A stretch of DNA of 15,553 nucleotides from an uncultured Bacillota bacterium (GCA_946546075.1 CAMNNV010000011.1:1-15553), one strand, 5' to 3'; shown: positions 1-6,598, counted from the stretch's first letter. The notes: generated by a model not told the origin, from the sequence alone. Made by a program: numbers and translations.

Positions 1-16
1 CGAGGAAAGGATAGCC

Positions 17-60
17 AAAACTATACATTTTTTCGTATATATCAGAAAATGTATAGTTTT
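17..60. repeat. Palindromic repeat copy 1
   Basis: The arms extend beyond the common 34 bp to 15 perfectly complementary bases, 17-31 against 46-60, outer end AAAACTATACA. The centre is CGTATATATC. The repeat is nearly the same on both strands, so no orientation can be assigned. Confidence 0.85.
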
Positions 61-70
61 GAAAACTCAG

Positions 71-108
71 ATTATACATTTTTTCGTATATATCAGAAAA
101 TGTATAAT
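71..108. repeat. Palindromic repeat copy 2
   Basis: The arms 71-82 and 97-108 are perfect inverted repeats. The 34-bp core (73-106) is identical to copy 1, centre included, but the flanks differ (ATTATACA here, AACTATACA there). The identity therefore ends at the repeat boundary. Confidence 0.85.
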
Positions 109-173
109 GTCGCTGTAATTTATTTACAATTCATATGGTTCGGCAACGCTTTTTCGTTAGTTAGGAGCATAAA

Positions 174-241
174 CCATGCCCCCAGAGGCAAGAAATTATA
201 CATTTTTTCTCCATGACGAAAAAATGTATAATCGGGCATGG
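174..241. repeat. Palindromic repeat copy 3, with an outer GC-containing inverted repeat
   Basis: The inner arms pair over 15 bp (195-209 with 218-232) around the 8-bp centre TCCATGAC. This is the most symmetrical copy. It sits inside a second inverted repeat, CCATGCCC at 174-181 and GGGCATGG at 234-241, absent from the other copies. The whole could form a long two-part hairpin in RNA or a cruciform in DNA. Confidence 0.8.
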
Positions 242-247
242 TGAGAA

Positions 248-281
248 TATACATTTTTGCCGTATTTCAGAAAAATGTATA
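248..281. repeat. Palindromic repeat copy 4
   Basis: The arms 248-258 and 271-281 are perfect 11-bp inverted repeats. The centre GCCGTATTTCAG resembles that of copies 1 and 2 but is shifted by a base or two, while the total length stays at 34 bp. It lies 17 bp after copy 3. Confidence 0.8.
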
Positions 282-359
282 GTTTGACCGATTTGACTCA
301 TCTGTCCGATCGGACCGCTCAGACCAGTACTGCCGATGGCCCGATAGTATAAGTGTACA

Positions 360-384
360 GGCCGCTTCTCGGCGGTCCTTTTTT
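360..384 (+). terminator. Rho-independent terminator, possibly an attenuator
   Basis: GGCCGC (360-365) pairs with GCGGTC (372-377), with one G-U pair and a six-base loop, and is followed by CC and six T. It lies downstream of the palindrome array and upstream of the promoter of the YitT-like gene. It would end a transcript entering from the left or one made across the array. GGACCGC at 312-318 is perfectly complementary to 372-378 and could compete with the stem. Confidence 0.65.
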
Positions 385-433
385 GATGAAAAGGTCCCTG
401 CAGATAAATTAGAAAAAGATTCAAAAAAAGAAC

Positions 434-462
434 TTTACATATGGCCTCTGCAGGTTCATAAT
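434..462 (+). promoter_or_regulatory. Sigma-A-type promoter of the YitT-like gene
   Basis: TTTACA (434-439) and CATAAT (457-462) are separated by 17 bp, close to the consensus TTGACA/TATAAT. Transcription would start near 469, about 30 bases before the start codon at 498. It lies downstream of the 360-384 terminator, so the gene appears separately transcribed. Confidence 0.6.
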
Positions 463-497
463 GTTCACCGTGCGAAAAAATATGAAGGGTGAATAAT

Positions 498-1406
498 ATG
501 GAATCTTTGAACGATAAAAAAGTGTTCGGTAAAGAATGGTGGAAGGATTTCCTCATCGATTTTCTGTGGGTGCTCGCGGGCTGCGTCTGCAATGCCTACG
601 CGGTGGTGGATATCCTGCTTCCTTACGGTCTCGCTTCCGGCGGACTCAATGGTGTAGCGGTGCTGATCAATCTGGCGGTGCCCATCGATATCGCCGTGAT
701 CCTCTACGGCCTGACGGGGATCATCGTCCTGCTTGCCTGGATCTTCCTGGGGTTCGGGGAGGTACGCAAAGTATTGATGGTGTCGATCATCTCGCCGGCC
801 ACGATCTTCATTTTCGAGCAGGTGGAGCTTCCGCTTCTCGATGAGGATGATATCCTGCTGGCCTCGATTTTCTGCGGGATCTTCTACGGGCTGGCCACGG
901 CCTGCGTGTTCCACAGAGGTTACTCCTTCGGGAGCACGGATACGCTTGCCAAGGTGCTGCGCAAAAAAGTGTGGCCGCATATCTCCCAGACCAGGATCAT
1001 GACAGCCATGAACGCCGCCATCATCATCACATGTGCGTTTACTATGGGTAAGAACATAGCGCTTTATGCTCTGATTACCCAGTTCATTTCCACGGAGACC
1101 ATCGAGCTGATCCTTCATGGCCTGCGCAAGAAGATGGTCCAGATCGTGATCATAACGGATAAGCACCAGATGATATGCGATCATATCATCAATAAGATGA
1201 ACCGGGGCGTATCCATAAACCACGTGAAGGGTGGATACACCGGCGAAGACAGGACGGAACTGCGATTCCTTTGCACTACGAGAGAAGAAGTCGAGTTCCG
1301 CAGGTTCCTGAAAGAAATGGATCCCGACGCCTTCGTTACCGTGATCTACGTGGAGGACGTCTGGGGCAATGGCTTCAACTCCCTGGAGCCGGCACAAGAT
1401 GAATAG
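498..1406 (+). CDS. YitT family membrane protein (DUF161 plus DUF2179)
   Basis: This 302-residue integral membrane protein has the usual length and layout of the YitT family. Hydrophobic segments lie near residues 18-36, 48-82, 92-108, 118-138 and 168-195. They contain the family glycine motif SGGLNGVA (48-55) and GYSFGSTDTLA (141-151), which has GST where GGT is common. The soluble C-terminal domain (about 212-292, including GVSINHVKGGYTGE) matches DUF2179. No transport substrate is established for the family. The start at 498 fits AAGGG at 485-489; a GTG at 489 is in frame but overlaps that site. The gene has its own promoter and terminator, so it looks monocistronic. The family call is secure; the function is unknown. 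Confidence 0.9.
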   Translation: MESLNDKKVFGKEWWKDFLIDFLWVLAGCVCNAYAVVDILLPYGLASGGLNGVAVLINLAVPIDIAVILYGLTGIIVLLAWIFLGFGEVRKVLMVSIISPATIFIFEQVELPLLDEDDILLASIFCGIFYGLATACVFHRGYSFGSTDTLAKVLRKKVWPHISQTRIMTAMNAAIIITCAFTMGKNIALYALITQFISTETIELILHGLRKKMVQIVIITDKHQMICDHIINKMNRGVSINHVKGGYTGEDRTELRFLCTTREEVEFRRFLKEMDPDAFVTVIYVEDVWGNGFNSLEPAQDE

Positions 1407-1414
1407 GCTGAATC

Positions 1415-1448
1415 ACAAGTCGCTCGCAGGGGCGGCTTGTTTTGATTT
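1415..1448 (+). terminator. Rho-independent terminator after the YitT-like gene
   Basis: Bases 1415-1423 (ACAAGTCGC) pair with 1432-1440 (GCGGCTTGT) over nine pairs, one of them G-U, around an eight-base loop. A T-rich tail follows (TTTTGATTT). It begins nine bases after the YitT-like stop codon and just before the next promoter, so it separates two transcription units. Confidence 0.75.
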
Positions 1449-1457
1449 GGGGCGGCA

Positions 1458-1486
1458 TTGCAAAAACATATGTGAAATGGTATCAT
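1458..1486 (+). promoter_or_regulatory. Promoter of the ligase-racemase-to-tagO unit
   Basis: TTGCAA (1458-1463) and TATCAT (1481-1486) are 17 bp apart, and TGG just before the -10 box gives an extended -10. The expected start is near 1493, leaving a leader of about 30 bases before the ATG at 1523. The next five genes follow with gaps of no more than 34 bases or with overlaps, so this promoter could serve everything to 6598. Confidence 0.65.
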
Positions 1487-1522
1487 TTACTGTGAAGTAT
1501 TATGCGGAGGAACAGATAAATA

Positions 1523-2767
1523 ATGACAAAAGAACTCGAATTCATCCCGGTTATACTGGGCGGAGATATTACGACATACAGCCTGGCCAGAAGCTTCCAT
1601 GAGGAGTACGGCATCAAATCGATTGCGATCAGTACGGTGAAGAACTGGCTCAATTCCTATTCCAGCATCATCGACAACATCATCGAGCCGAAGATGAACG
1701 ATGAGGAGACATTCAAGAAGAGACTCGTGAGCCTGGGAGAGGAATACAAGGGCAGGAAGAAGCTCCTTCTCATGGCCTGCGGCGACTGGTACGTGCGCAT
1801 GATCATCGAGAACAGAGACCTTCTGGAGCCATACTATGTCATCCCTTATATCGAAGAGGAACTGCTCAACAAGCTGGTGCTCAAGGACAGCTTTTATGAG
1901 ATCTGCGAGCAGACGGGCGTGGATCACCCGAAGACATTCGTGTATGACATGAAAGAAAAGCCGGAACTGGATCTGCCGTTCCCGTTCCCGGTGATCGCCA
2001 AGCCCGCAAGCAGTGCGGAGTATCACTATGCAGAGTTCCCGGGCAAGAAGAAGGTCTTCAAATTCGATACGAGGGCAGAACTTGAAGAAATGCTGGGAAA
2101 TCTCGAGAAGAGCAGCTACAGCTACAAGTTTCTGATCCAGGATTTCATTCCGGGAGACGACAACAACATGCACATCCTCACCTGCTATGTGGACAAGAAC
2201 CACAAGGTGAGATTCATGTCATTTGGTAAGACCATCGTCGAGGATCACGGCATCAATGCCATCGGCAACCCTGTGGCCATCATCAACCAGGTGAACCGGG
2301 AAGTCATGGACCAGTCCGTGAAGTTCCTCGAGAGCGTAGGCTACACAGGCTTCGCCAACTTCGATATCAAATACGACAGCAGAGACGGAAGTTACAATTA
2401 TTTTGAGATAAATACGAGACTGGGAAGGAGCAATTTCTACGTAACGGGAAGCGGCTTCAACGCAGTCAAATGGATCGTGGATGAACTCATCTATGGCAAG
2501 GAATTCGACGAGGAGATGGTGATCGCAGATAACGAGAACCTCTACACCGTCATCCCGAAATCCATCGTGATGTCCTATGCAGGAAACGATGAGATCAGAG
2601 CCCAGGTCGAGCGCCTCTATAAGGAAGGCAAAGTATCGAACCCGATCGACTACCCGGCTGAAAAGAACATCATTCACAAACTTTACGTGAAGTACTTCAT
2701 GCACCAGCAGAAGAAGCGCTTCGAGGGCTTCATGAAGGCAGAAGGAGTCCCGAAGTACAAAGGATGA
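1523..2767 (+). CDS. ATP-grasp ligase, probable D-aspartate ligase of peptidoglycan precursor
   Basis: This 414-residue protein resembles Aslfm of Enterococcus faecium, which adds D-Asp to the lysine side chain of UDP-MurNAc-pentapeptide in the cytoplasm. Visible signs are an N-terminal PVILGGDITTYSLARSFHEEYG (in two parts, 9-18 and 19-30), LLMACGD (82-88) and VIPYIEEELLNKL (106-118). The ATP-grasp core follows: FPVIAKP (155-161, nucleotide lysine), QDFIPG (206-211) and YFEINTRLGRSNF (293-305, metal ligands and substrate arginine). Length matches the family. GGAGG at 1506-1510 precedes the ATG by 12 bases, slightly far. The next gene is an amino-acid racemase that could supply D-Asp, the same pairing as Aslfm with Racfm. 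The ATP-grasp fold is certain. Exact substrate is inferred from remembered similarity and the neighbour; another carboxylate-amine ligase is possible. Confidence 0.8.
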   Translation: MTKELEFIPVILGGDITTYSLARSFHEEYGIKSIAISTVKNWLNSYSSIIDNIIEPKMNDEETFKKRLVSLGEEYKGRKKLLLMACGDWYVRMIIENRDLLEPYYVIPYIEEELLNKLVLKDSFYEICEQTGVDHPKTFVYDMKEKPELDLPFPFPVIAKPASSAEYHYAEFPGKKKVFKFDTRAELEEMLGNLEKSSYSYKFLIQDFIPGDDNNMHILTCYVDKNHKVRFMSFGKTIVEDHGINAIGNPVAIINQVNREVMDQSVKFLESVGYTGFANFDIKYDSRDGSYNYFEINTRLGRSNFYVTGSGFNAVKWIVDELIYGKEFDEEMVIADNENLYTVIPKSIVMSYAGNDEIRAQVERLYKEGKVSNPIDYPAEKNIIHKLYVKYFMHQQKKRFEGFMKAEGVPKYKG

Positions 2768-2801
2768 GGTGCGTCGGCGCGCAGCAGAGGAGTGAAGTGA
2801 T

Positions 2802-3536
2802 ATGAAGGATTCTGTAGGTATCATAGGCGGCGTAGGTCCCATGGCCACCGTCTATTTCATGGATCTGATAATAAGTATGACGGAAGCTGAGAAAGACCAG
2901 GATCATATCAATATGCTGGTATCGAACCATGCCACGATCCCTGACAGGACGGAATACATCATGGGAAGAAGCAGCGAATCTCCGGAAGCATCGATGGTAG
3001 AAGATGCCATGATGCTGGAACGCAGCGGATGCGGCTTCCTGGTGATCCCTTGCAATACCGCCCACAACTTCTACGGGAAAATCAACGATGCGGCCGGCAT
3101 ACCGGTGCTGAACATCATACAGGAAACCATCGATTTTTCGAGAGCAAAGGGCGCAGCAAGAGGCAGGCAGATCGGAACTCTCGGCATCATGGCTACAGAA
3201 GGGACCGTAGTGTCAGACATCTACGGCAGATATTGCGAACCGGAGGGGATAAGCACATGTTATCCTGACCCGGAATACCAGAAAAAAGTAAACCACATCA
3301 TTTATGACTGCATCAAGGCAGGGCTTCCCGTATCGGAAGAAGAAATGATGGAAGTCATAGATCATCTGAGAGACAAGGGGGCAGATGCCATCGTCATGGG
3401 CTGCACGGAGCTTTCCGTCGCATACAAGGACCTTGATCTCGGAAGCAAAAATGAGGATCTCGTAGACTCCCTCGATGCACTGGCAAGAGCGACGATAACG
3501 AAGAGCGGCAGGAAGATAAGACAGGAGAAGAAGTGA
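2802..3536 (+). CDS. Aspartate/glutamate racemase family protein, likely aspartate racemase
   Basis: This 244-residue cytosolic enzyme has the cofactor-independent two-cysteine architecture of the Asp/Glu racemase superfamily. GIIGGVGPMAT lies at the N-terminus (6-16), the first catalytic cysteine in PCNTAH (Cys84) and the second in MGCTELS (Cys201). It interconverts L- and D-aspartate or a close relative. The GGVGPMAT start and a paired ATP-grasp ligase favour aspartate over glutamate racemase (MurI). The ATG at 2802 has GAGGAG nine bases upstream. It begins 34 bases after the ligase, and its stop overlaps the next start. Family certain; substrate inferred. Confidence 0.85.
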   Translation: MKDSVGIIGGVGPMATVYFMDLIISMTEAEKDQDHINMLVSNHATIPDRTEYIMGRSSESPEASMVEDAMMLERSGCGFLVIPCNTAHNFYGKINDAAGIPVLNIIQETIDFSRAKGAARGRQIGTLGIMATEGTVVSDIYGRYCEPEGISTCYPDPEYQKKVNHIIYDCIKAGLPVSEEEMMEVIDHLRDKGADAIVMGCTELSVAYKDLDLGSKNEDLVDSLDALARATITKSGRKIRQEKK

Positions 3537-4243
3537 GCACAGGCCTTTGGATCATAATAGCAAAGATCGCAGGATCGCTGATCCTGGGGATAGCCGGCGG
3601 CTTCATGGCGATATACATCTTTAACAAGATGCCGGCAGCCTGGCTGTGTGACTACGGGGAGACCCCGGATCCCATATTGTCGGATCCTCAGGTCCAGAGA
3701 GTCAAAGGCTTCCCGTGGAGATGGATCTACGCGGCAGGATTCGTGTGTCTGCTGCTGAGGCTCTCCTTTGTGGATATCCAGTTTGCTGCAGCAGGATTTT
3801 TCGCCTGCTGGGCTCTGCTGATCGTAGGTCTTGCGGATCTCAAATACATGGTGATCCCGGACCAGTTCGTGATCATGCTGGCCTTGTCGGCGATGGGATT
3901 CATACCGTACCATGAGACCTTCACGGACATCGTGTTTGGAGCGCTCCTTGGAGGAGGCGTCATGATCATGACAGCCCTTCTGGGCGGTGCTGCCTTCAAA
4001 AAAGAAGTCATGGGATTCGGGGATGTGAAGCTCTTCGCATCTCTGGGACTGGCCCTGGGGCTTCAGGGCACCCTCGTGACCCTGGCAGGAGCATCCATCA
4101 CGGCAGGCATCGCAGCCGCCATAGGACTTGCCGGCGGTAAATACAAAAAAGACGACGCTAAACCTCTCGGCCCGTACATCAGTGGCTGGGGCATCATCTA
4201 TATTTTCGTGATCTGGCCGTTCCTCCTGCAGCAGGCGGCATAG
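3533..4243 (+). CDS. Prepilin-peptidase-like membrane protein (peptidase A24 family), reduced N-terminus
   Basis: This 236-residue polytopic membrane protein carries both aspartate motifs of A24 prepilin peptidases: ADLKYMVIPD (101-110, active Asp102) and GFGDVK (161-166, active Asp164). About seven hydrophobic segments are visible. The start resembles the PilD first helix (GSLILGIAGG then YIFNKMP), but the cytoplasmic domain with two CxxC pairs is replaced by a short stretch with one cysteine (Cys39). N-methylation is therefore unlikely. The GTG start at 3533 overlaps the racemase stop by four bases, and AGGAG (3523-3527) precedes it. No pilin or type IV pilus genes lie nearby, so the substrate is unknown. 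Confidence 0.75.
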   Translation: MSTGLWIIIAKIAGSLILGIAGGFMAIYIFNKMPAAWLCDYGETPDPILSDPQVQRVKGFPWRWIYAAGFVCLLLRLSFVDIQFAAAGFFACWALLIVGLADLKYMVIPDQFVIMLALSAMGFIPYHETFTDIVFGALLGGGVMIMTALLGGAAFKKEVMGFGDVKLFASLGLALGLQGTLVTLAGASITAGIAAAIGLAGGKYKKDDAKPLGPYISGWGIIYIFVIWPFLLQQAA

Positions 4244-4252
4244 AATATACAT

Positions 4253-5044
4253 ATGATAAGAAACATCCTGCTAACAATCGAATACGACGGGACTGGCTTT
4301 CACGGCTGGCAGAAGCAGCCGGGACAGACTACGGTGCAGGGACATCTGGAAACGGTCATGAGCAGGCTGTTCAAGACAGAGATCTCCTTAAACGGCACCA
4401 GCAGGACCGATGCAGGCGTGCACGCTTTGGGGCAGAGAGCTTCCTTCATCTCGGATCTGGGGATCCCGACGGAGAAGATCCCGCTGGTGGTGAACAACGC
4501 CCTGTGTGGAGCGGAACGCGGACCCTTTGCGATCGCGCCGGTCAGGATCAAGGCGGCAGAGGAGATGCCCATGGATTTCCACGCCAGATTCGATGCGGCA
4601 GGGAAGGAATACATATACAGCATAAGGACAGGCAAAGAACCTGATATTTTCAGGAGAAACTTCGTGTATCACGTGGCGGAGCAGCTGGATACGGGAGCCA
4701 TGCGCAAAGGATGCGAGGCTCTCATCGGGACCCACGACTTCAAGTCTTTTGAGAGTTCCGGAGGAAACCCGAGGCTCACCACGGTGAGGACGATCTACAA
4801 GGCGCAGATCAGCGAAGATGAACCGGGAGAAATACGTTTTACCATACGCGGGGACGGATTCCTCTACAATATGGTGAGGATCATCACAGGGACCCTGGTG
4901 GACATAGGACTTGGGAAGATAGCGGCAGAAGATATGCCGGATATAATAGAAGCTCGTGACAGGAGCAGAGCAGGGCATACAGCGCCTCCGGGCGGACTGT
5001 GCCTGGCAGAAGTGTTTTATGATGAAGCAAAGCTGAAAGGCTGA
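4253..5044 (+). CDS. truA: tRNA pseudouridine synthase A
   Basis: TruA isomerises uridines 38-40 in the anticodon arm of many tRNAs. The 263-residue length is typical. Diagnostic features are the N-terminal LLTIEYDGTGFHGWQ (6-20), the catalytic loop SRTDAGVHA (50-58, nucleophile Asp53), DFHAR near residue 107, and a C-terminal FLYNMVRIITGTL segment. The start is only nine bases after the previous stop and has no clear Shine-Dalgarno site (GAATATAC precedes the ATG), so translation probably depends on coupling to the upstream gene. Function is secure. Confidence 0.96.
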   Translation: MIRNILLTIEYDGTGFHGWQKQPGQTTVQGHLETVMSRLFKTEISLNGTSRTDAGVHALGQRASFISDLGIPTEKIPLVVNNALCGAERGPFAIAPVRIKAAEEMPMDFHARFDAAGKEYIYSIRTGKEPDIFRRNFVYHVAEQLDTGAMRKGCEALIGTHDFKSFESSGGNPRLTTVRTIYKAQISEDEPGEIRFTIRGDGFLYNMVRIITGTLVDIGLGKIAAEDMPDIIEARDRSRAGHTAPPGGLCLAEVFYDEAKLKG

Positions 5045-5060
5045 AGCGGGAGGAAACCTT

Positions 5061-5522
5061 ATGGACAAGAGACCTAGCTGGGATTCGTATTTTATGGAAA
5101 TGGCGGAGCTCGTTGCGAAACGATCCACATGCATCCGGAGAAACGTGGGCGCTGTGGTGGTGCAGGACAGACGCATTGTCGCAACGGGATATAACGGAGC
5201 ACCGAAGGGGCTTGCACACTGCAACGAGATCGAGGGCGGTTGCCTGAGACAGAGACTCGGCATCCCATCGGGAGAGCGCCACGAAATGTGCAGAGCGCTC
5301 CATGCAGAGCAGAACGCTATCATCCAGGCTGCGACTTCCGGACAGAGCGTGGAAGGTGCAACGATCTACATCACACACCAGCCATGCGTCATCTGCGCTA
5401 AGATGATCATCAACGCAGGAATCGAAAAAATAATCGTGAAAGAAGGTTACCCTGATGAACTTTCGACACAGCTTCTCGAAGAGGCAGGCCGTAAGATAGT
5501 AATGTTAGGAGATCAGAAGTGA
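5061..5522 (+). CDS. comEB: dCMP deaminase (ComEB type)
   Basis: This 153-residue zinc enzyme converts dCMP to dUMP for thymidylate synthesis. The zinc and catalytic signature is intact: HAEQNAI (81-87, zinc His81 and proton-shuttling Glu83) and PCVICAK (108-114, zinc Cys109 and Cys112). The N-terminal WDSYFMEMAELVAKRSTC and the NGAPKG loop (45-50) are typical of deoxycytidylate deaminases rather than cytidine deaminases. GGGAGG (5047-5052) precedes the ATG. Its stop overlaps the next gene's GTG start by four bases, implying coupled translation. Confidence 0.93.
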   Translation: MDKRPSWDSYFMEMAELVAKRSTCIRRNVGAVVVQDRRIVATGYNGAPKGLAHCNEIEGGCLRQRLGIPSGERHEMCRALHAEQNAIIQAATSGQSVEGATIYITHQPCVICAKMIINAGIEKIIVKEGYPDELSTQLLEEAGRKIVMLGDQK

Positions 5523-6598
5523 CAGCAACGAGTTTTGATTTATGGGCGCCGCTGTTTGTGGCATTTGCAGTTGCCTTAGTGGCGACACCCATATCAATAA
5601 AAGTAGCACCGCGAATAGGTGCCATGGACATACCAAAGGACGACAGGCGAATGCACAGCAATGTGATACCGCGTTTCGGAGGAGCTGCGATATTCCTCGG
5701 AATGATGGTGTCGATGCTGATTTTCGCAAGAGACCACGAGGATTCCATGAGCGCTTTTTTGGGGTGCTGTATTATATTTGGCATGGGATTGATCGACGAT
5801 ATCAAGACCCTCAGCCCGCTGTTCAAACTGCTTGGGCAGATCGGGGCTGCCGCTGCTGTATACGCTACAGGACTGAAGATCGAGTTCATCACGAATTTCT
5901 TTACAGGGGATGACACGAACATCATGCTGGGAGATATCGCCTGCTGTATCTGTACGATAATCTGGATCGTCGCCATCACGAATGCCGTGAACCTCATAGA
6001 CGGTCTCGATGGTCTGGCAGCGGGAATATGCATCATCTCCACCCTTTGCATAGGATACGTATCGTACATCCACGGTCAGTATGTGCCGACGGTAGCGATG
6101 ATGATCATTGCAGGTTCTGCTTTGGGATTCCTGCCGTTCAATTTCCATCCTGCCAGGACTTTCATGGGCGACTGCGGATCACAGCTTCTGGGCTTTGCCA
6201 TCGCGGCCTTCAGTATCATGGGCAGCGTCAAAGGTCCTACGGTGGTGGTCGTGGTGATACCGGCGCTGGTGCTGGGACTTCCGATCGTGGACACGGTATT
6301 TGCCATTATAAGAAGACTCATGAACCACCAGCCAATCAGCATGGGCGATAAACAGCACCTTCATCACAGGATCATGCGCGCTGGGTACGGACAGAGGCGT
6401 TCTGTGATGCTGATGTACTGTCTCAGCGGTATCCTCGGGGTCGTGGCCGTTCTCTACAGCAGGCAGCTCTTCGTCGAAAGCGTCGGGCTCGTAGCCGTTG
6501 CCATCATGCTTCTTTACGTACTTCTGTCGGATACGGGCAACAGAAATACGAACGTAAGAGGTGTCAAGATCAAGAAGAAGGACGAGCGGGATCAATAA
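5519..6598 (+). CDS. tagO: Undecaprenyl-phosphate glycosyl-1-phosphate transferase (TagO/WecA family)
   Basis: This 359-residue polytopic membrane enzyme transfers a sugar-1-phosphate, usually GlcNAc-1-P, from its UDP form to undecaprenyl phosphate. That is the first step of teichoic acid or other wall-polymer synthesis. Family motifs are all visible: DIPKDDRRMH (37-46), GLIDDIKTLSP (90-100, metal-binding Asp pair), NLIDGLDGLAAG (158-169), TFMGDCGSQLLGF (214-226) and DKQHLHHR (277-284). The HLHHR form and basic C-terminus separate it from MraY. The GTG start at 5519 overlaps the comEB stop and has TTAGGAG at 5505-5511. It is the last gene before the ATP synthase operon. The donor sugar cannot be read from sequence. 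Confidence 0.9.
   Translation: MTATSFDLWAPLFVAFAVALVATPISIKVAPRIGAMDIPKDDRRMHSNVIPRFGGAAIFLGMMVSMLIFARDHEDSMSAFLGCCIIFGMGLIDDIKTLSPLFKLLGQIGAAAAVYATGLKIEFITNFFTGDDTNIMLGDIACCICTIIWIVAITNAVNLIDGLDGLAAGICIISTLCIGYVSYIHGQYVPTVAMMIIAGSALGFLPFNFHPARTFMGDCGSQLLGFAIAAFSIMGSVKGPTVVVVVIPALVLGLPIVDTVFAIIRRLMNHQPISMGDKQHLHHRIMRAGYGQRRSVMLMYCLSGILGVVAVLYSRQLFVESVGLVAVAIMLLYVLLSDTGNRNTNVRGVKIKKKDERDQ

Larger units (their letters stand above)
17..281. repeat. Array of four 34-bp palindromic repeats, paired at 51-bp pitch
   Basis: Four copies of an AT-rich inverted repeat lie at 22-55, 73-106, 197-230 and 248-281. Each is exactly 34 bp, starts TATACATTTTT and ends in AAAATGTATA. Copies 1 and 2 are identical over all 34 bp; copies 3 and 4 keep the arms but differ in the middle. 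Copies 1-2 and 3-4 are each separated by 17 bp of unrelated sequence, so the centres are 51 bp apart in both pairs, with 124 bp between copies 2 and 3. The outer hexamers TATACA/TGTATA therefore follow a 28-23-28 bp rhythm twice. The constant length despite different centres argues for a structural or protein-binding role. I do not recognise the family. Candidates are an operator array, a dispersed intergenic palindrome family, or recombination sites. Confidence 0.85.

Noticed and set aside
195..232. loxP-like tyrosine recombinase site
   Set aside because: Copy 3 has 15-bp arms around an 8-bp centre, which recalls such sites, but the other copies have longer, imperfect centres and no recombinase gene is in view. 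Kept only as a remote alternative for the array.
17..281. CRISPR array
   Set aside because: There are only four repeats. The gaps are 17, 90 and 17 bp, two of them too short for spacers and the set uneven. The repeats are full palindromes with differing centres, and no cas gene is present.
300..384. T-box leader
   Set aside because: The hairpin and GGTCC-T-run look similar at first sight, but there is no TGGN bulge with ACCGCG, no specifier stem, and the gene behind is neither a tRNA synthetase nor an amino-acid gene.
161..592. 143-residue reverse-strand protein
   Set aside because: It runs across the palindromes, the terminator and the start of the YitT-like gene. It has no recognisable domain, and its repeated IHF and KCI segments come from palindrome copies 3 and 4.
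465..1397. 310-residue reverse-strand protein opposite the YitT-like gene
   Set aside because: It is the complement of a well-supported gene, very rich in His and Asp as expected from antisense of biased codons, and has no domain I recognise. The same applies to the long reverse frames opposite the ligase, racemase, truA, tagO and GTPase genes.
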